Shown: positions 1-10,897 of the stretch, in pieces
Layout: each line of letters opens with the position of its first letter
How positions within the stretch are numbered: position 1 is the first letter of the stretch
DNA from: Panonychus citri
Lineage: Eukaryota > Arthropoda > Arachnida > Trombidiformes > Tetranychidae
Length of the DNA: 64,000 bases
Direction: 5' to 3'
NCBI RefSeq assembly: GCF_014898815.1
Contig: NW_026515473.1
Coordinates: 62,001 to 126,000 of the forward strand
Notes under the pieces: generated by a model
Seen by the model: the letters and a program-made list of their open reading frames with translations, nothing else
Database searches by the model: none
What the model was told of the DNA's origin: nothing
Position numbers and translations under genes: made by a program

Positions 1-114
1 CATTAGTTATTTTCAGCGTCTTAATCTATTTCAAGGCACAGATATTCATCAGCAATTGAGATTCATAATCACACTAATTCATTCAATGGTCAATTCAATC
101 TTTCGGAAATCGAC

Positions 115-230
115 TGTCCTAATTTCCTATTTCACATAACCTTGCGATTACTGGTTTTGTCGAAAAGTTTGAGGATAATCATTCAAAAGAACTGGTGAGA
201 TTATTATCAGAGATGAAATAATTTAAGGAT
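115..230 (+). pseudogene. Relic of the last exon of an F-box/LRR family gene
   Basis: This stretch matches part of the last exon of the family, most closely the copy at 31044-31427: 'cataaccttgcgatta', then 'aaaagtttgaggataa', then a counterpart of 'aaagaactggttgaattatt'. It has no usable reading frame, and no other exon of the gene is visible before the window edge. The rest of 1-498 holds only the upstream region of the next gene. That region contains a GAGCGCTC palindrome near 353 and a block at about 361-430 shared with the upstream region of the copy starting at 29985. Confidence 0.7.
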
Positions 231-498
231 AATAATTAAGGAATAAATTTTCTTTTGTCATGACAAAAATATGGTACGAAAATTTCTCTCCCTCAGAGTT
301 GTAATGATAAGTGAATTTGTTGACATTTTAGTTTGATTTCGATTTTTGAATCGAGCGCTCGTATCCTAAACCTCACATGTGAAACAAACTTTTTTACCGC
401 CTTGTGTTATACAAAACTTAGTATCGAAAGTTTCATATTCAAAACTTCAATTTAGTGACTTCGTTTTTTTCACTTTACCCATTTAGTGAATTATAGTT

Positions 499-2092
499 AT
501 GTTATTAAACGATTTACCTGATGATTGTCTCTGGTTGATCTTTGACAAATTTTTCAAATTAGAAGAGTTGATTCAATTGTCTAAAGGTAAAAGTATAAGA
601 GTTTGAATCTTAGAGGAAATTTACTGAAATTTGAAATCTTTTTTCTTCTTTTTCTTATTCTTTAGTTTGTTCAAAATGGTCCAATTTGATTTCCATACGA
701 CTCAAAAAAGTTAAATATCTGGTAAATTGTGAGTAAATTTTTAGTCGATTCTTGATTTTTTAGATTAATTTTCACAGTTCCATCGATTTCAAGGGTTCGA
801 TGTTCATAAACACGATTATTCCAAAATATGGATGGAGAATCCAAATACTTTGTCTGATTACAATCTTCAAGAGCTTTTACCAAATCTCAGGGTAATTATA
901 TCTAAATGATAACAATTAGAAATTTAATCTACAGTAAGTCACACACTTATTTTGCATGTTTGACAAAAGTGAGGAGATTAGATGGCAATGAAGAATCTTC
1001 ACAAAATAAGTGTGTGACTGTATTTGTTTAATGCTCGATAACTAAATTGATTATAATTCTTTTCGATGGTTTTAGATTGTCAATTTCCCTTTTGTTTCCG
1101 TTGGACAGGCGTCTCACGCGGTCGATGTCAGAAAAGTGGTGAATGATAATCCGAAAATAAAAGGATTAATTCGAATCAATAGTCGCGATTCTGATTCATT
1201 CAATGGGCACAACTTGGAGAATATCGAAATGATTTCGATGAAATCTCTGGATTTTGATTACAAAAAAATCTTTCGACCTGATCAGTTGAAACAAATCCAC
1301 TTGTACGATGCTTCCATTGACGAGCTTCCTAAATGCGCTGAATATTTTCCAAATTTGAAACGACTCAATATTTCGTTTTGTGGTAAAATTTCTAAATTCG
1401 ACTTATTTTCTAGATTAATGAAAGAATTATGTTTTTTAGGAGGAGAAGTAGATTACTATGGCCCAGAATTTACCAATCTCAAGATTCTTGAACTTAATTC
1501 ATATCAAGCGTATGGTACTTATAACGGATTTCGTTTGATGGACTCTTGTCCGTATCTTACGAGCGCTTTTATGAGACTTCCAATAGGAAATGTTAATACT
1601 GATGAAGCTAAAAGGAACTATAATCTGAAGGATTTGGTTATTGATCTGGTGAGTATTAAATCTCAGTTTTGTTTTGATTAGTAAAAATAGTTTTTCTTTA
1701 TTCATCCGAAGCCAATGAGAGAATTTCCTAATTTCACTTGGTCACACTTGCGAAAACTGTTGTCCAAATATCCAAATTTACAAAATCTTGCTATCAGAAA
1801 AAGTGAAGGTATTGGGAATAATCATGTAGAAAAATTGGTTCGATTATTACCAGAGATAAAACTATTAGACTTGAGAAGTTGTGAAAATGTTACTGGAAAA
1901 TCAGCTGATTTCTTGTCTAAATTCTGTCTTGAATCCAAGCGATCAATCAAAATCTATTATGATTGTGAAAAGGAACCGGACGACTGGCCCAAATACGATA
2001 CTCCTCGAGAATCAATTGTCTATGGATTCAATTTCATGAAACATTGTTTTTATAAATCTTTTAGCTCCCTTCCGAACGTAATTGATGAATAA
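499..2092 (+). CDS. F-box/LRR family protein, copy 1 (six exons, intact)
   Basis: Exons by splice sites and phase: 499-586, 666-721, 778-891, 1076-1382, 1440-1648 and 1712-2092, giving 384 residues. The F-box spans exons 1-2: LPDDCLWLIF, then LEELIQL, then VCSKW. Leucine-rich segments follow (YFPNLKRLNI, NLKILEL, YPNLQNLAIR, IKLLDLRSC), then the conserved KSADFLSKFC and IKIYYDCEKEP stretch. F-box proteins bind Skp1 and bring substrates to cullin-1 ubiquitin ligases, and LRRs usually form the substrate surface; that role here is inferred from the family. The second donor must be GT at 722, because the usual later donor (729) puts a stop in exon 3. A small transposon sits in intron 3, which is the longest intron of the gene. 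Intron 4 happens to be open in frame, so a naive reading merges exons 4 and 5. Confidence 0.88.
932..1020. mobile_element. 89-bp TIR element (MITE) in intron 3 of copy 1
   Basis: The ends are CAGTAAGTCACACACTTATT and its near inverted copy AAATAAGTGTGTGACTG, flanked by TA on both sides (930-931 and 1021-1022). The left arm carries a 4-base insertion relative to the right. TA target duplications and no coding capacity fit a non-autonomous Tc1/mariner-type element. The other family copies have short introns here and lack it. Confidence 0.8.
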
Positions 2093-2274
2093 AATTTATG
2101 ATAATACCCAAATAAAAGTTTTTTTTGAACAATTCTTGTATGAATGAGTTTTTTAGACTATAGAGATACTTGTTGAATTCAGTTCTCAATTATATCCAAT
2201 CGTATCATATTATCGTTCGGAGGATATGGCCTCCGGTAACTTTTGTTCAATTCGAACAGTTTTTTGAACTATTC

Positions 2275-2301
2275 AAAAAAGCGCTTTAGGTCTTTCAGCT
2301 G
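2275..2301 (+). promoter_or_regulatory. Shared upstream motif: AAGCGCTT then CAGCTG
   Basis: AAAAAAGCGCTTTAGG is followed by CAGCTG at 2296-2301, about 130 bp before the start codon of copy 2. The same pair stands upstream of several other family copies. The remainder of 2093-2430 shows no gene. Confidence 0.55.
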
Positions 2302-2430
2302 TACCTCTGCGTCTAAGACACAAAGTTGGGTTCAATTTAATAAAAGTTTTATTAGTTAACAATTAGTAATTCTCAATTTCTGCTTGTTTCTGTTAATCAA
2401 TTGCTTATACCTGTTGAGCGGCTTATAATT

Positions 2431-3869
2431 ATGTTGTTAAACGATCTACCTGTTGATTGCCTTTGGTTGATCTTCGACTATTTTTTTGATTTAGAAGAAT
2501 TGATCAAATTGTCTCAAGGTAAGAGTATAAAAGTTTTAATTTTGATGAAAAGTAACTCGATTCTTTTTGTTTCTAAAGTTTGTTCGAAATGGTCCAATTT
2601 AATTTCCATTAGACTCAAAAGAGTCAAATATCTCGACACCAGTAAGTTGATTTACATGTAAATAGTTCTGACTAACTTTCATGATTTATAAATTGTTTCC
2701 AAGAAAAACCTGAAGATAACATTGACTATTCCAAAATATGGATGACTGATCCAGTAAATACTCTTAAACATCACAATTTACCAGAATTGTTACCAAATCT
2801 CAGGGTAATTATCGAATAGAAAATGAACAACGGACATTGATTTATATTCTTTTTAATGATTTCAGATCGTCACTGTAGTTGATGAGTTCGACAACTATAA
2901 ATTGAAGCCAAGACATTTCAGAAAAGTGATCAACAATAATCCGAAAATCAAAGGAGTCATTGGATTACAGAACAAGTGTAAGCTCAATTTGAGACACGTC
3001 GAAATGATGGCAATGAGCCATATGGTTAACTTCAAGAAAGTTTTTCGCTCTGATCAGTTGAAACAAATTCAATTAAAAGGGCTTCATGTACATAATCTTC
3101 CTGAATACGTTGAATACTTTCCGAATTTGCAGCGACTCCATGTTTGTCTCCTTGGTAAATCATTCATGTCGATTTAATATCTTTCAAGATTGTTAGATTA
3201 ATCAAAGAATCATTTCTACAGGAGATGAGCGTTACAATGGTCCAAATTTATCAAAGCTGAAGATTCTTGAAGCTTATGTATCAGGATTCGGTCAGGCTTG
3301 TGACAAATTCAACGTGATAGATTATTGTCCGTCTTTGGAAAGCGCTTTTATTTGTGGTACTACATATGAGCAAAGAATTGACATTTCCATAAAGAACTAC
3401 AATCTAAGAGATTTGGTGATTGACATAGTGAGTATCGAATTAAAGTTTATCTTTAAATTGAGTTGATTCTTATATCTATTTTCTTCATCTAAAGCCATTG
3501 GTAGATTACATGAATTGGTCATCTATCCGAAAACTGTTGACCAAATTTCCAAATTTACTCCATCTCGCGATCAGAGGATCTCAAGATGTTGCGGATTGTC
3601 ATGTGGAAGAATTGGTTCAACTATTGCCACAGATAAAGCTATTGGATTTTAGGGAATCTAATGGAATTACTGTTAAATCAGCTGATTTCTTATCTAAATT
3701 CTGTCTCAAATCTGATCGATCCATCAAAATCTATTATGATTGTGAAAATGAACCAGATGACTGGCCCAAATACGATACACCTCAAGAATCAATTGTTTAC
3801 GGATTCAATTTCATGAAACATTGTTTTTATAAGTCTTTCCCCTACCTCCCATTTCTATTTGATGAATAA
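2431..3869 (+). CDS. F-box/LRR family protein, copy 2 (six exons, intact)
   Basis: Exons 2431-2518, 2579-2641, 2704-2804, 2866-3154, 3222-3427 and 3495-3869 keep phase and give 373 residues. The F-box reads LPVDCLWLIFDYFFDLEELI then VCSKWSNLISIRLK. Exon 4 has NNPKIKGVIGL and LRHVEMMAM, and exon 5 has YNGPNLSKLKILEAY. The last exon, from PLVDYMNWSSIRKLL to its end, is almost identical to that of copy 3 (5828-6220), much closer than the upstream exons are, so recent duplication or gene conversion is likely. It belongs to one subfamily with copies 3 and 6. The stop TAA is part of AATAAA. Confidence 0.9.
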
Positions 3870-4710
3870 ACCACGCAAATTTCAAATCTCATGTTTCTGT
3901 AATAAATTCATTAGACAAGATCATTGCTCAAAATAAAATTTATTTTATCGACAAAATAAAGTATGATTAATCTTACAACTGGTCAGTTGATTGTCCAAAA
4001 GTTCAATTTACTCTTGTAAATGGACGAACTATTAACAAGTGTTAGTAACCTTGTTCTCTTAAGACCACAATCGACCTAATCAAACAATAATATAATATTA
4101 TTAATATTCATGTTTTTCTCAGAAGGAAAAGTCACAATCAAACAGTCAAAAAGTTCAATCAATCCCTTGTCAAAATCAAAATAAAACAATGGTGCCTGTT
4201 CAAACTTTTAAAGAGGGTTAATCTTATTATCATGGAGCAATTTTTATGATTTTATTGTTTTCAACATGAGCCTGTTGATAACTTTGAACACTTAATAAAC
4301 ATTGAACACATAATTATTCATGTGATTACGATGACGAACCAACTGAATACATTTTATACGAAGCTCCTTGAGAATCAATGGTCCACCGTTAATAACAATA
4401 CAATGAGAAGCACCGACGAGATAGACGATAATCAAGTGAAACGAATAGTTAAACAATGACTTAGAAAGCGCAAATTTGCCTCCAGGGAATGTGACAGAGA
4501 AACAACAGTTCGATTGATTATAATTTCATACTCGACGGTCAAAGTGTCGAAAAATTTTCTTCCCTTATTTTGCGACTCACTACTTCGTGGAAACGACACA
4601 ACATTCAAAAGAAGCGCTTGGTTTGTTTTGAACACTTTCCGCTGTTGATTGTTTTGTCAATTTCAAAGCTTTTACCCAAACAATCAGTTAATTTCTTGTA
4701 ATCTATTCCA
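3870..4710. other. Spacer; contains a block duplicated at 21.9-22.6 kb
   Basis: No gene is visible. Two stretches, about 4215-4290 and 4405-4710, match 21935-22010 and 22335-22652, with different material between them. The duplication then continues through copy 3 and copy 6, so the unit is spacer plus gene. AAGCGCTT lies at 4612-4619 after CATTCAAAAG. The CAGCTG that follows in the duplicate is changed here to CCGCTG. Confidence 0.7.
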
Positions 4711-6220
4711 ATGTTGTTGAACGATCTACCTGATGATTGCCTTTGGTTGATCTTCGACTGTTTTTTTGATTTAGAAGAATTGATCAAATTGTCTCAAGGT
4801 AAGAGTATAAAAGTTTTAATTTTGATGAAAAGTAACTCGATTCTTTTTGTTTCTGAAGTTTGTTCAAAATGGTCCAATTTAATTTCCATTAGATTCAAAA
4901 GAGTCAAATATCTCATCACTAGTAAGTAAATTTCCATCTAATTAGTTCTGATTACATTTTAATATTATAATCGTTTCCAAGAAAAACCTGAAGATAACAT
5001 TGACTATTCCAAAATATGGATGACTGATCCAGTAAATACTCTTAAACATCACAATTTACGAGAATTGTTACCAAATCTCAGGGTAATTATCAAATAGAAA
5101 ATCTTTCATCCTGATACATTATTCTAACTCTTGTGATGGTTTAAGATTGTCACTGTGGTTGATTTTCTCCACAGGTATCAATTGAAACCAAGACATTTCA
5201 AAAAAGTGATCACCGATAATCCGAAGATTAAAGGTTTGATAGGATTGAGAAACGAGTGTGCAGTCGATTTGAAAAATATCGAAATGATCTCAATGAACCA
5301 TATGGATGATTACAGAAAAGTCTTTCAACCTGATCAGTTGAAACAAATTTACTTTGGGCTTCTTCATGTAAATAAACTTCCTGAATACGTTGAATATTTT
5401 CCGAATTTAAAGCGGCTCCACACTTGTCTCTATGGTAAATCATTCATGTCGCTTTAATATCTTAGATTAATCAAAGAATCATTTCTGCAGGAGATGAGCG
5501 TTACAATGGTCCAAATTTATCAAAACTAAAGATTCTTGAAGCGGTTTTGTCAGGGTGGGATGGAAATGAGGACAATTTCGATTTATTAGATTTTTGTCCG
5601 TCTCTCGAAAGTGCTTTAATTTGCTGTGCTCCAGATGATCAACATATTGATCTTTTAATTAAGAACTACAATCTAAAAGATTTAGTTATTGAAATAGTGA
5701 GTATCGAATTTGAGCTTCTCCTTAGATCGAGGCTTACTCTTTTATCTGTTTTTGCACGGATAAAAGATATGACTTGAGTTTCTCTTCAAATTGAGTTGAT
5801 TCTTAAATCTATTTTCTTCATCTAAAGCCATTGGTAGATTACATGAATTGGTCATCTATCCGAAAACTGTTGACCAAATTTCCAAATTTACTCCATCTCG
5901 CGATCAGAGGATCTCAAGATGTTGCGGATTGTCATGTGGAAGAATTGGTTCAACTATTGCTACAGATAAAGCTATTGGATTTTAGGGAATCTAATGGAAT
6001 TACTGTTAAATCAGCTGATTTCTTATCTAAATTCTGTCTCAAATCTAATCGATCCATCAAAATCTATTATGATTGTGAAAATGAACCAGAAGACTGGCCC
6101 AAATACGATACACCTCAAGAATCAATTGTTTACGGATTCAATTTCATGAAACATTGTTTTTATAAATCTTTTTCTCAGCTTCCATTTCTAATTGATGATC
6201 AAATTAATCTATTAGAGTAA
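4711..6220 (+). CDS. F-box/LRR family protein, copy 3 (six exons, intact, altered C-terminus)
   Basis: Exons 4711-4798, 4859-4921, 4982-5082, 5146-5434, 5491-5696 and 5828-6220 give 379 residues in frame. Exons 1-5 are closest to copy 6 at 22653, while exon 6 is nearly identical to copy 2. Most copies end in LIDE; here the end is LPFLIDDQINLLE because the usual stop was lost and translation runs six codons further to a TAA that again sits within a TAATAAA string. The gene lies directly upstream of the LTR retrotransposon, which starts 262 bp after the stop. Confidence 0.88.
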
Positions 6221-6482
6221 TAAATCTATCAGACAAGATTTTGCAATGAAAAATAAATTTTATTTGTTTGCTCTCAACAGTAGTCGAACTCACTGAAGCA
6301 ATCACAATAAGTTCAAATTGTTATACGAAAAATATTGAGACTCAGCGCAATTAAAATCTTTGCCAATCAATTTTGTTTCACGTCTCATCGTAATAAAAAT
6401 TTCATTATTTCTAATAACAGTTTCAATGAGATAAATCATCAATTATAAAATGAATCACATGATGTGAATCAGATAATAATCT

Positions 6483-7088
6483 TGAAAGGTAAAAATTGAC
6501 TCTCTCATGATTAACTTCAATTAATCAAAATTGTCAAGAGAATTTAAATTGGAACCAATAAGATTGCAATTTAAACAAAGTCCCAAAGATTTTCCTCTTT
6601 CTTTCTTTGTTCTCTTCTTCTTTTCTATCATTTTTGTTCTTTTCTAAAATGTAATTTTTAGATTAGTTTGGCTTAAATTAGCCACATATTTTCTTAATTA
6701 TGTCCCAAGTGAATTAATTTTGTTTTCTAAATGTAACCAGTAATCTGTTGTCCCAACAACAATTACATTCTTTAAGATGTTTCCTTTTCCGTTCCAATTC
6801 ACATAAATAGTGAACCCAAAAAATGTAACAATCAGAGTTAGTTTCATCTTCAACTTGTTCAAATATAAAAGTGTCTCAGTTTTCTTGTTCCTGAAATTCT
6901 GTCTTGTTAATTACTCTAGTAATTCATTGTGATTAGTGTTGTGAGTCTGATTTAGCCTTAGTGACATAATCAACAAACGACTATCCAAGATACGAATCGA
7001 AATCAGGTAAAATTGTGAAAGGACCTGAGTGCATCTTCTACATTTAATTGATTCTTTCATTTAAATAAATTCAAATTAAACACTTTCA
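6483..7088 (+). repeat. 5' LTR (606 bp)
   Basis: The limits are set by alignment with the 3' LTR and by the TG...CA ends. A TATAAAA box lies at 6864-6870 and an AATAAA at 7064-7069 near the end, a usual promoter and polyadenylation layout for an LTR. Compared with the 3' LTR it has one substitution, but is 9 bases shorter through about ten indel events, nearly all one-base changes in T, C or A runs. Confidence 0.93.
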
Positions 7089-7089
7089 C

Positions 7090-7106
7090 TTGGCGACCTA
7101 GGCAGG
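7090..7106 (+). promoter_or_regulatory. Candidate primer binding site
   Basis: TGGCGACCTAGGCAGGA starts one base after the 5' LTR. A leading TGG pairs with the CCA end of a tRNA. I cannot name the tRNA with confidence. Confidence 0.7.
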
Positions 7107-7130
7107 ATAGCCGTTTGAGATAAGTGATTA

Positions 7131-7292
7131 TGTCTAACTCTGGTGATGTCGGTTTGGAACCGAAAGTTAAAGATATTTTGAGTGAGGAAATTTCTAAATA
7201 TATGTTGGCTTGGGATTGGAATCGCCCAATGGAGCATATGAGAGGATTTTGTTTAAACTGCCGTGGTGACAATTGGCATTGTGTAAATTGAA
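7131..7292 (+). CDS. 53-residue leader ORF before gag, perhaps the true Gag start
   Basis: An ATG at 7131 opens a 53-codon frame ending in TGA at 7290-7292. It contains CLNCRGDNWHC, a small cysteine/histidine cluster. The long gag-pol frame opens at 7270 without an early ATG (its first codons are reached from a TGA at 7267), and the two frames overlap by about 20 bases with a one-base step. Either this ORF is the Gag N-terminus cut off by an indel or a programmed shift, or Gag starts at a later ATG near 7369. The element's other one-base steps favour an indel. Confidence 0.45.
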
Positions 7293-10200
7293 CTATAGTG
7301 CTGTAAACGCGGAGAGTTTAAGTGCTAATATCTTGGATGGTATTATTACTCCAGAGTGGGTAAAGGAGATGAGAAAGGAATCTATTCCTGAATCGGATAT
7401 TAAGGAGATAGTTTTGAAACTTGGTATTAAGCAAGAGGTAATTAGCTTAGCTTCGGAAGCTGCGGTTAGAAAGCTAAATGTCTCGAATCCAGCGAAGAGA
7501 ATCATTTGGTCAATGATTAAGAAGTGGACTTCGATTCAACCTAAGACGTCAACTGCCAAGAAAGTGATAAAACTTGACTCAATGATCCTAAAGGAAATGG
7601 ATTATGATGACCCTACGATCGATAAAAATGAAAATGAAGGTGAAGAAGAGGAACCTTTGGTTGCCGAACTTCCAAGAGTTGCTTCACCACCCCGTTCACC
7701 TTTAAGAACACCGTTTGAACCTAATCAACATTTCAATTTTCAGCCTCCAGTTTATCATGTTAGTTCCAAGGATCCAGTGATCCCTTTGTTCAAACAAAAT
7801 GCTGATGCTTGGTCTTGGCTGAAGAATGTGAAAAGGCAATTACGATACGAGAATGTTTCAGATGAAACTCGATTACGAGTGCTTAAAAAGGCGTTGGCTT
7901 TTGAACTGTTGGATGCAGCGGACACGTTGGATGAGGAAGAGCATACCTACGAGAGTTATGTTCAAGCTTTGGAAAGCTATCTTCGTGGTCCTACGGCATT
8001 GGCAACAGCTCAAGCGGAATTAAGCTCTATGGTATATAGTTTCGATGAACATCCGTCTCAATTTGTCGACCGATTAAGAGACCGTGTTACTAAGGTAAAG
8101 GTAAAATGTCTAAAGAAGGTTTTCTTTACGAAGTGTTGGAACACTTACCAAGAAATCTACGAAAAGGTAATCGAGGTACGAGCTAATGATTTAGACTCTC
8201 TACTTGGTTTACTTATCCATAAGTATTTCATACAAATGGAAGAGAAAAGAAAAAGTGTCCACGAGAGAAAAGGTAAAGGTAATTCTGTACCAAATAATCG
8301 AGGTAACAATCAATCAAATTCAACAATTACTTGTTATAAATGTGATGGTGAAGGCCATTACGCGAGAAATTGTCCCAAGAACAACGAAAGTGCGAAACCT
8401 GAAAGTTCAACTCAAGTGAAAACAAGTGCTAACTTAATGAGTTCAACTTCAGCTGAAACAAAAGTACCTGATCCATCCGAATTCATGTTCATGGTGAATT
8501 GTAACCAACCGAGTCGACCGATGATTACAAAAATGGACCCACAAATAGTGAACATTCCAACGGTAATGATGCATCTTTGCAAACCAAATCGTGAGTTGGT
8601 TCGAAGTGGTGAAGTTCTAATCGACACTGGAGCAAATACAGCTTGTATTGATTATCGATTAGCTGAACAATTGGATGCATTCATTATGAGATCAAATGTT
8701 TCGGTAAAAGGTATAGTTGCTAACAATTATCTTGATATCGAAGGAGCAGCTTATGCCCTTATGAAACATAAGGACATGAGTACAGTCAAAGCGCTAAGAT
8801 TTCAAATAGCCCGAAACTTAGAACCAATCATGGTGGTTGGAAATGGTTTCAATGATATGTTTTATACGACAATTAAAAACAACGGTGGAAATTATTCAGT
8901 TTCTCTACAAGAATATGTCGATAGTGACCCAGTTTCAAATGAACTTCTATTCAGATTCTGTACTCCAGAAGAATCAATTGAATTGAGTCGACGAGTCGAA
9001 AGTGGTATTTTAAGGAAACCGAAAGTCGATGATGAAAAGTTAATTCATGCAAATGAAAACCCGAGAGCGAAACTTTTCATTCAGACATTGGAAGAGACTA
9101 AAGAATTGGATCAAATTTCTGTTTATTTCCAAACAAATAGAAAAGAAGAAGTTCCTGAATTATCTGAACGATTAAAGAAAAGAATGAATCCTGATTTAAA
9201 AGAAAATCAAGTTAATGAATTATTAGAACTTCTAATGAAATTTACTGATGTTTTCTCAAAGCATCGAAAAGATTTAGGTTTCGTTCCATGGGAAAAGTGG
9301 CCGATTAAAATTGATATTGGAGATTATCAAATTCCCTTTCAGAAACCATATCCCTGTTCAATTCACATTCGAAAAGCTTACCAAAGCCTAATCAATGATC
9401 TACTTGAGTTAGATATTATTGAGCCTTCGGATGCTCCTGGTGGATCTCCAGCCTTTATCATTCCTAAATCTGATGGATCGTATAGATTATTGAATGACTT
9501 AAGAACAGTCAATCGAATGACTAAAGTTGTTTTTCACCCGATGCCTCGAATAGATGATTGCCTGGAAGCAGTTAAAGATTCGAAGTACTTTAACATGTTC
9601 GATTTATATCAAGGGTATTTTCAAATCGAAATTCCACCTTCGGAAAGAGGTAAAACTGTATTTGTTACTCCCGATGGGAAGTTTCAATACAAAAGGTTAC
9701 CAATGGGTTTGGCTTCAGCCCCATTCGAATTTCAACAATTAATGAACAAAGTGTTAAAAGGATTAAATTACTCGGAGTGTTTAGGGTATTTTGACGATGT
9801 ACCAGTAATGGGAAAAAGTTGGCCTGAACTTTTAGATAATACTGAAAGAGTTCTAACTCGATTAAGAGATTGGAATCTAAAAGTCAAAACGGATAAATGC
9901 AAATTTGGTTGCACCGAATTGGTATTACTTGGTCATTTGGTTGATGGAAAAGGTATTCGTCCAGATCCTGGTAAGGTAACAGCGTTAAAAAATCTCCCTT
10001 ATCCGAATAATTTGAAACAATTACAATCGCAACTTGGTTGTTATAATTATTTTAGTCGATATATACCTAATTATGCTGAATTAGCTGCACCATTATATCG
10101 ATTAATATCAAAAGAAAGGAAGTTTAAAATGTTAAAGGAAGACTATCAAGTGATGGATAAATTAAAACAATCATTAATCGAAACAACGATGTTGGTTCAT

Positions 10201-10548
10201 TTCGATCCTAATCGAAAGAAAAAGTTAACGGTTGATGCTAGTGATTTAGCAATTGGAGGGATTTTACTTCAGGAAGATCCTAATCAACCAGAATCAAATC
10301 AATTGGAAAAAATTAAGAATTGGCTTCCAATATCCTTCTTCTCTCAGAAATTATTAAAACATCAAATTAATTATTCAGTAAGTGAAAAAGAATTATTGGC
10401 GATATTGATTGGAATCAATAAATTTCGACATTATTTGGAAGGTGATGAGTTCATTGTGAAACCGATCATCATGCTTTATGTCAACTTCCTAAGATCAATT
10501 TCAAAACCAAAGACTACAACGATGGAGTATAATGCTTGGAGCTTATAA
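7270..10548 (+). CDS. Gag-Pol: Gag, protease, reverse transcriptase, RNase H (C-terminal part cut by frameshift)
   Basis: The open frame has no stop for about 1,090 codons. The first ~340 residues are Gag-like and end in the zinc knuckle CYKCDGEGHYARNC (8332-8373). The aspartic protease has VLIDTGANTACID (about 8615-8650). The reverse transcriptase has LNDLRTVNRMT, the LPMGLASAPFEFQ motif and catalytic GYFDDV (about 9785-9800). RNase H starts at LTVDASDLAIGGIL, with the later KELLAILIGINKFRHYLEG. The frame closes at 10548 inside the RNase H domain, whose end continues one frame over from about 10532. Gag and Pol share a single frame. Proteins of this kind form the particle, copy the RNA and mature the polyprotein. 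Confidence 0.93.
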   Translation, partial: QLALCKLNYSAVNAESLSANILDGIITPEWVKEMRKESIPESDIKEIVLKLGIKQEVISLASEAAVRKLNVSNPAKRIIWSMIKKWTSIQPKTSTAKKVIKLDSMILKEMDYDDPTIDKNENEGEEEEPLVAELPRVASPPRSPLRTPFEPNQHFNFQPPVYHVSSKDPVIPLFKQNADAWSWLKNVKRQLRYENVSDETRLRVLKKALAFELLDAADTLDEEEHTYESYVQALESYLRGPTALATAQAELSSMVYSFDEHPSQFVDRLRDRVTKVKVKCLKKVFFTKCWNTYQEIYEKVIEVRANDLDSLLGLLIHKYFIQMEEKRKSVHERKGKGNSVPNNRGNNQSNSTITCYKCDGEGHYARNCPKNNESAKPESSTQVKTSANLMSSTSAETKVPDPSEFMFMVNCNQPSRPMITKMDPQIVNIPTVMMHLCKPNRELVRSGEVLIDTGANTACIDYRLAEQLDAFIMRSNVSVKGIVANNYLDIEGAAYALMKHKDMSTVKALRFQIARNLEPIMVVGNGFNDMFYTTIKNNGGNYSVSLQEYVDSDPVSNELLFRFCTPEESIELSRRVESGILRKPKVDDEKLIHANENPRAKLFIQTLEETKELDQISVYFQTNRKEEVPELSERLKKRMNPDLKENQVNELLELLMKFTDVFSKHRKDLGFVPWEKWPIKIDIGDYQIPFQKPYPCSIHIRKAYQSLINDLLELDIIEPSDAPGGSPAFIIPKSDGSYRLLNDLRTVNRMTKVVFHPMPRIDDCLEAVKDSKYFNMFDLYQGYFQIEIPPSERGKTVFVTPDGKFQYKRLPMGLASAPFEFQQLMNKVLKGLNYSECLGYFDDVPVMGKSWPELLDNTERVLTRLRDWNLKVKTDKCKFGCTELVLLGHLVDGKGIRPDPGKVTALKNLPYPNNLKQLQSQLGCYNYFSRYIPNYAELAAPLYRLISKERKFKMLKEDYQVMDKLKQSLIETTMLVHFDPNRKKKLTVDASDLAIGGILLQEDPNQPESNQLEKIKNWLPISFFSQKLLKHQINYSVSEKELLAILIGINKFRHYLEGDEFIVKPIIMLYVNFLRSISKPKTTTMEYNAWSL

Positions 10549-10897
10549 ATATAAGGTAATTTATACTCAAGGTTCGTTACATCCGTCCGACTGTTTCAGC
10601 CGATACCAATCGGAATGGGATCATAGGAAATCAATTGATCCAGAAAGTGAATATGTTGAACAATTGTTAATGATAACAAGTGATCCAACTTACATTGATT
10701 GTGACAATCAAGAGAAATCAATTCAAGATATTAGGGAATTGAATCGAGTGATTAAACCTAATTCTGTGTTCTATTTCAAATTGAACCCTAATTGGAAAGA
10801 AGAAATTATCAGTTATCAAGTGAAAGATCCAATGATATCTGAAGTGATACAACAATTGAGAGAAAATTCAAAAAGTGATTATCACAAAAGTTTGTGA
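10532..10897 (+). CDS. Continuation of Pol: end of RNase H and linker to integrase (shifted frame)
   Basis: This frame supplies YKYKVIYTQGSLHPSDCFSRY, the usual close of a gypsy RNase H domain (a valine-isoleucine-tyrosine stretch, then a D/SR-type end), followed by the linker. It is entered by a one-base step from the previous frame and left by the opposite step at about 10890. The two steps restore the original frame, so both read as indels, not as separate genes. Confidence 0.85.
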   Translation: MLGAYKYKVIYTQGSLHPSDCFSRYQSEWDHRKSIDPESEYVEQLLMITSDPTYIDCDNQEKSIQDIRELNRVIKPNSVFYFKLNPNWKEEIISYQVKDPMISEVIQQLRENSKSDYHKSL

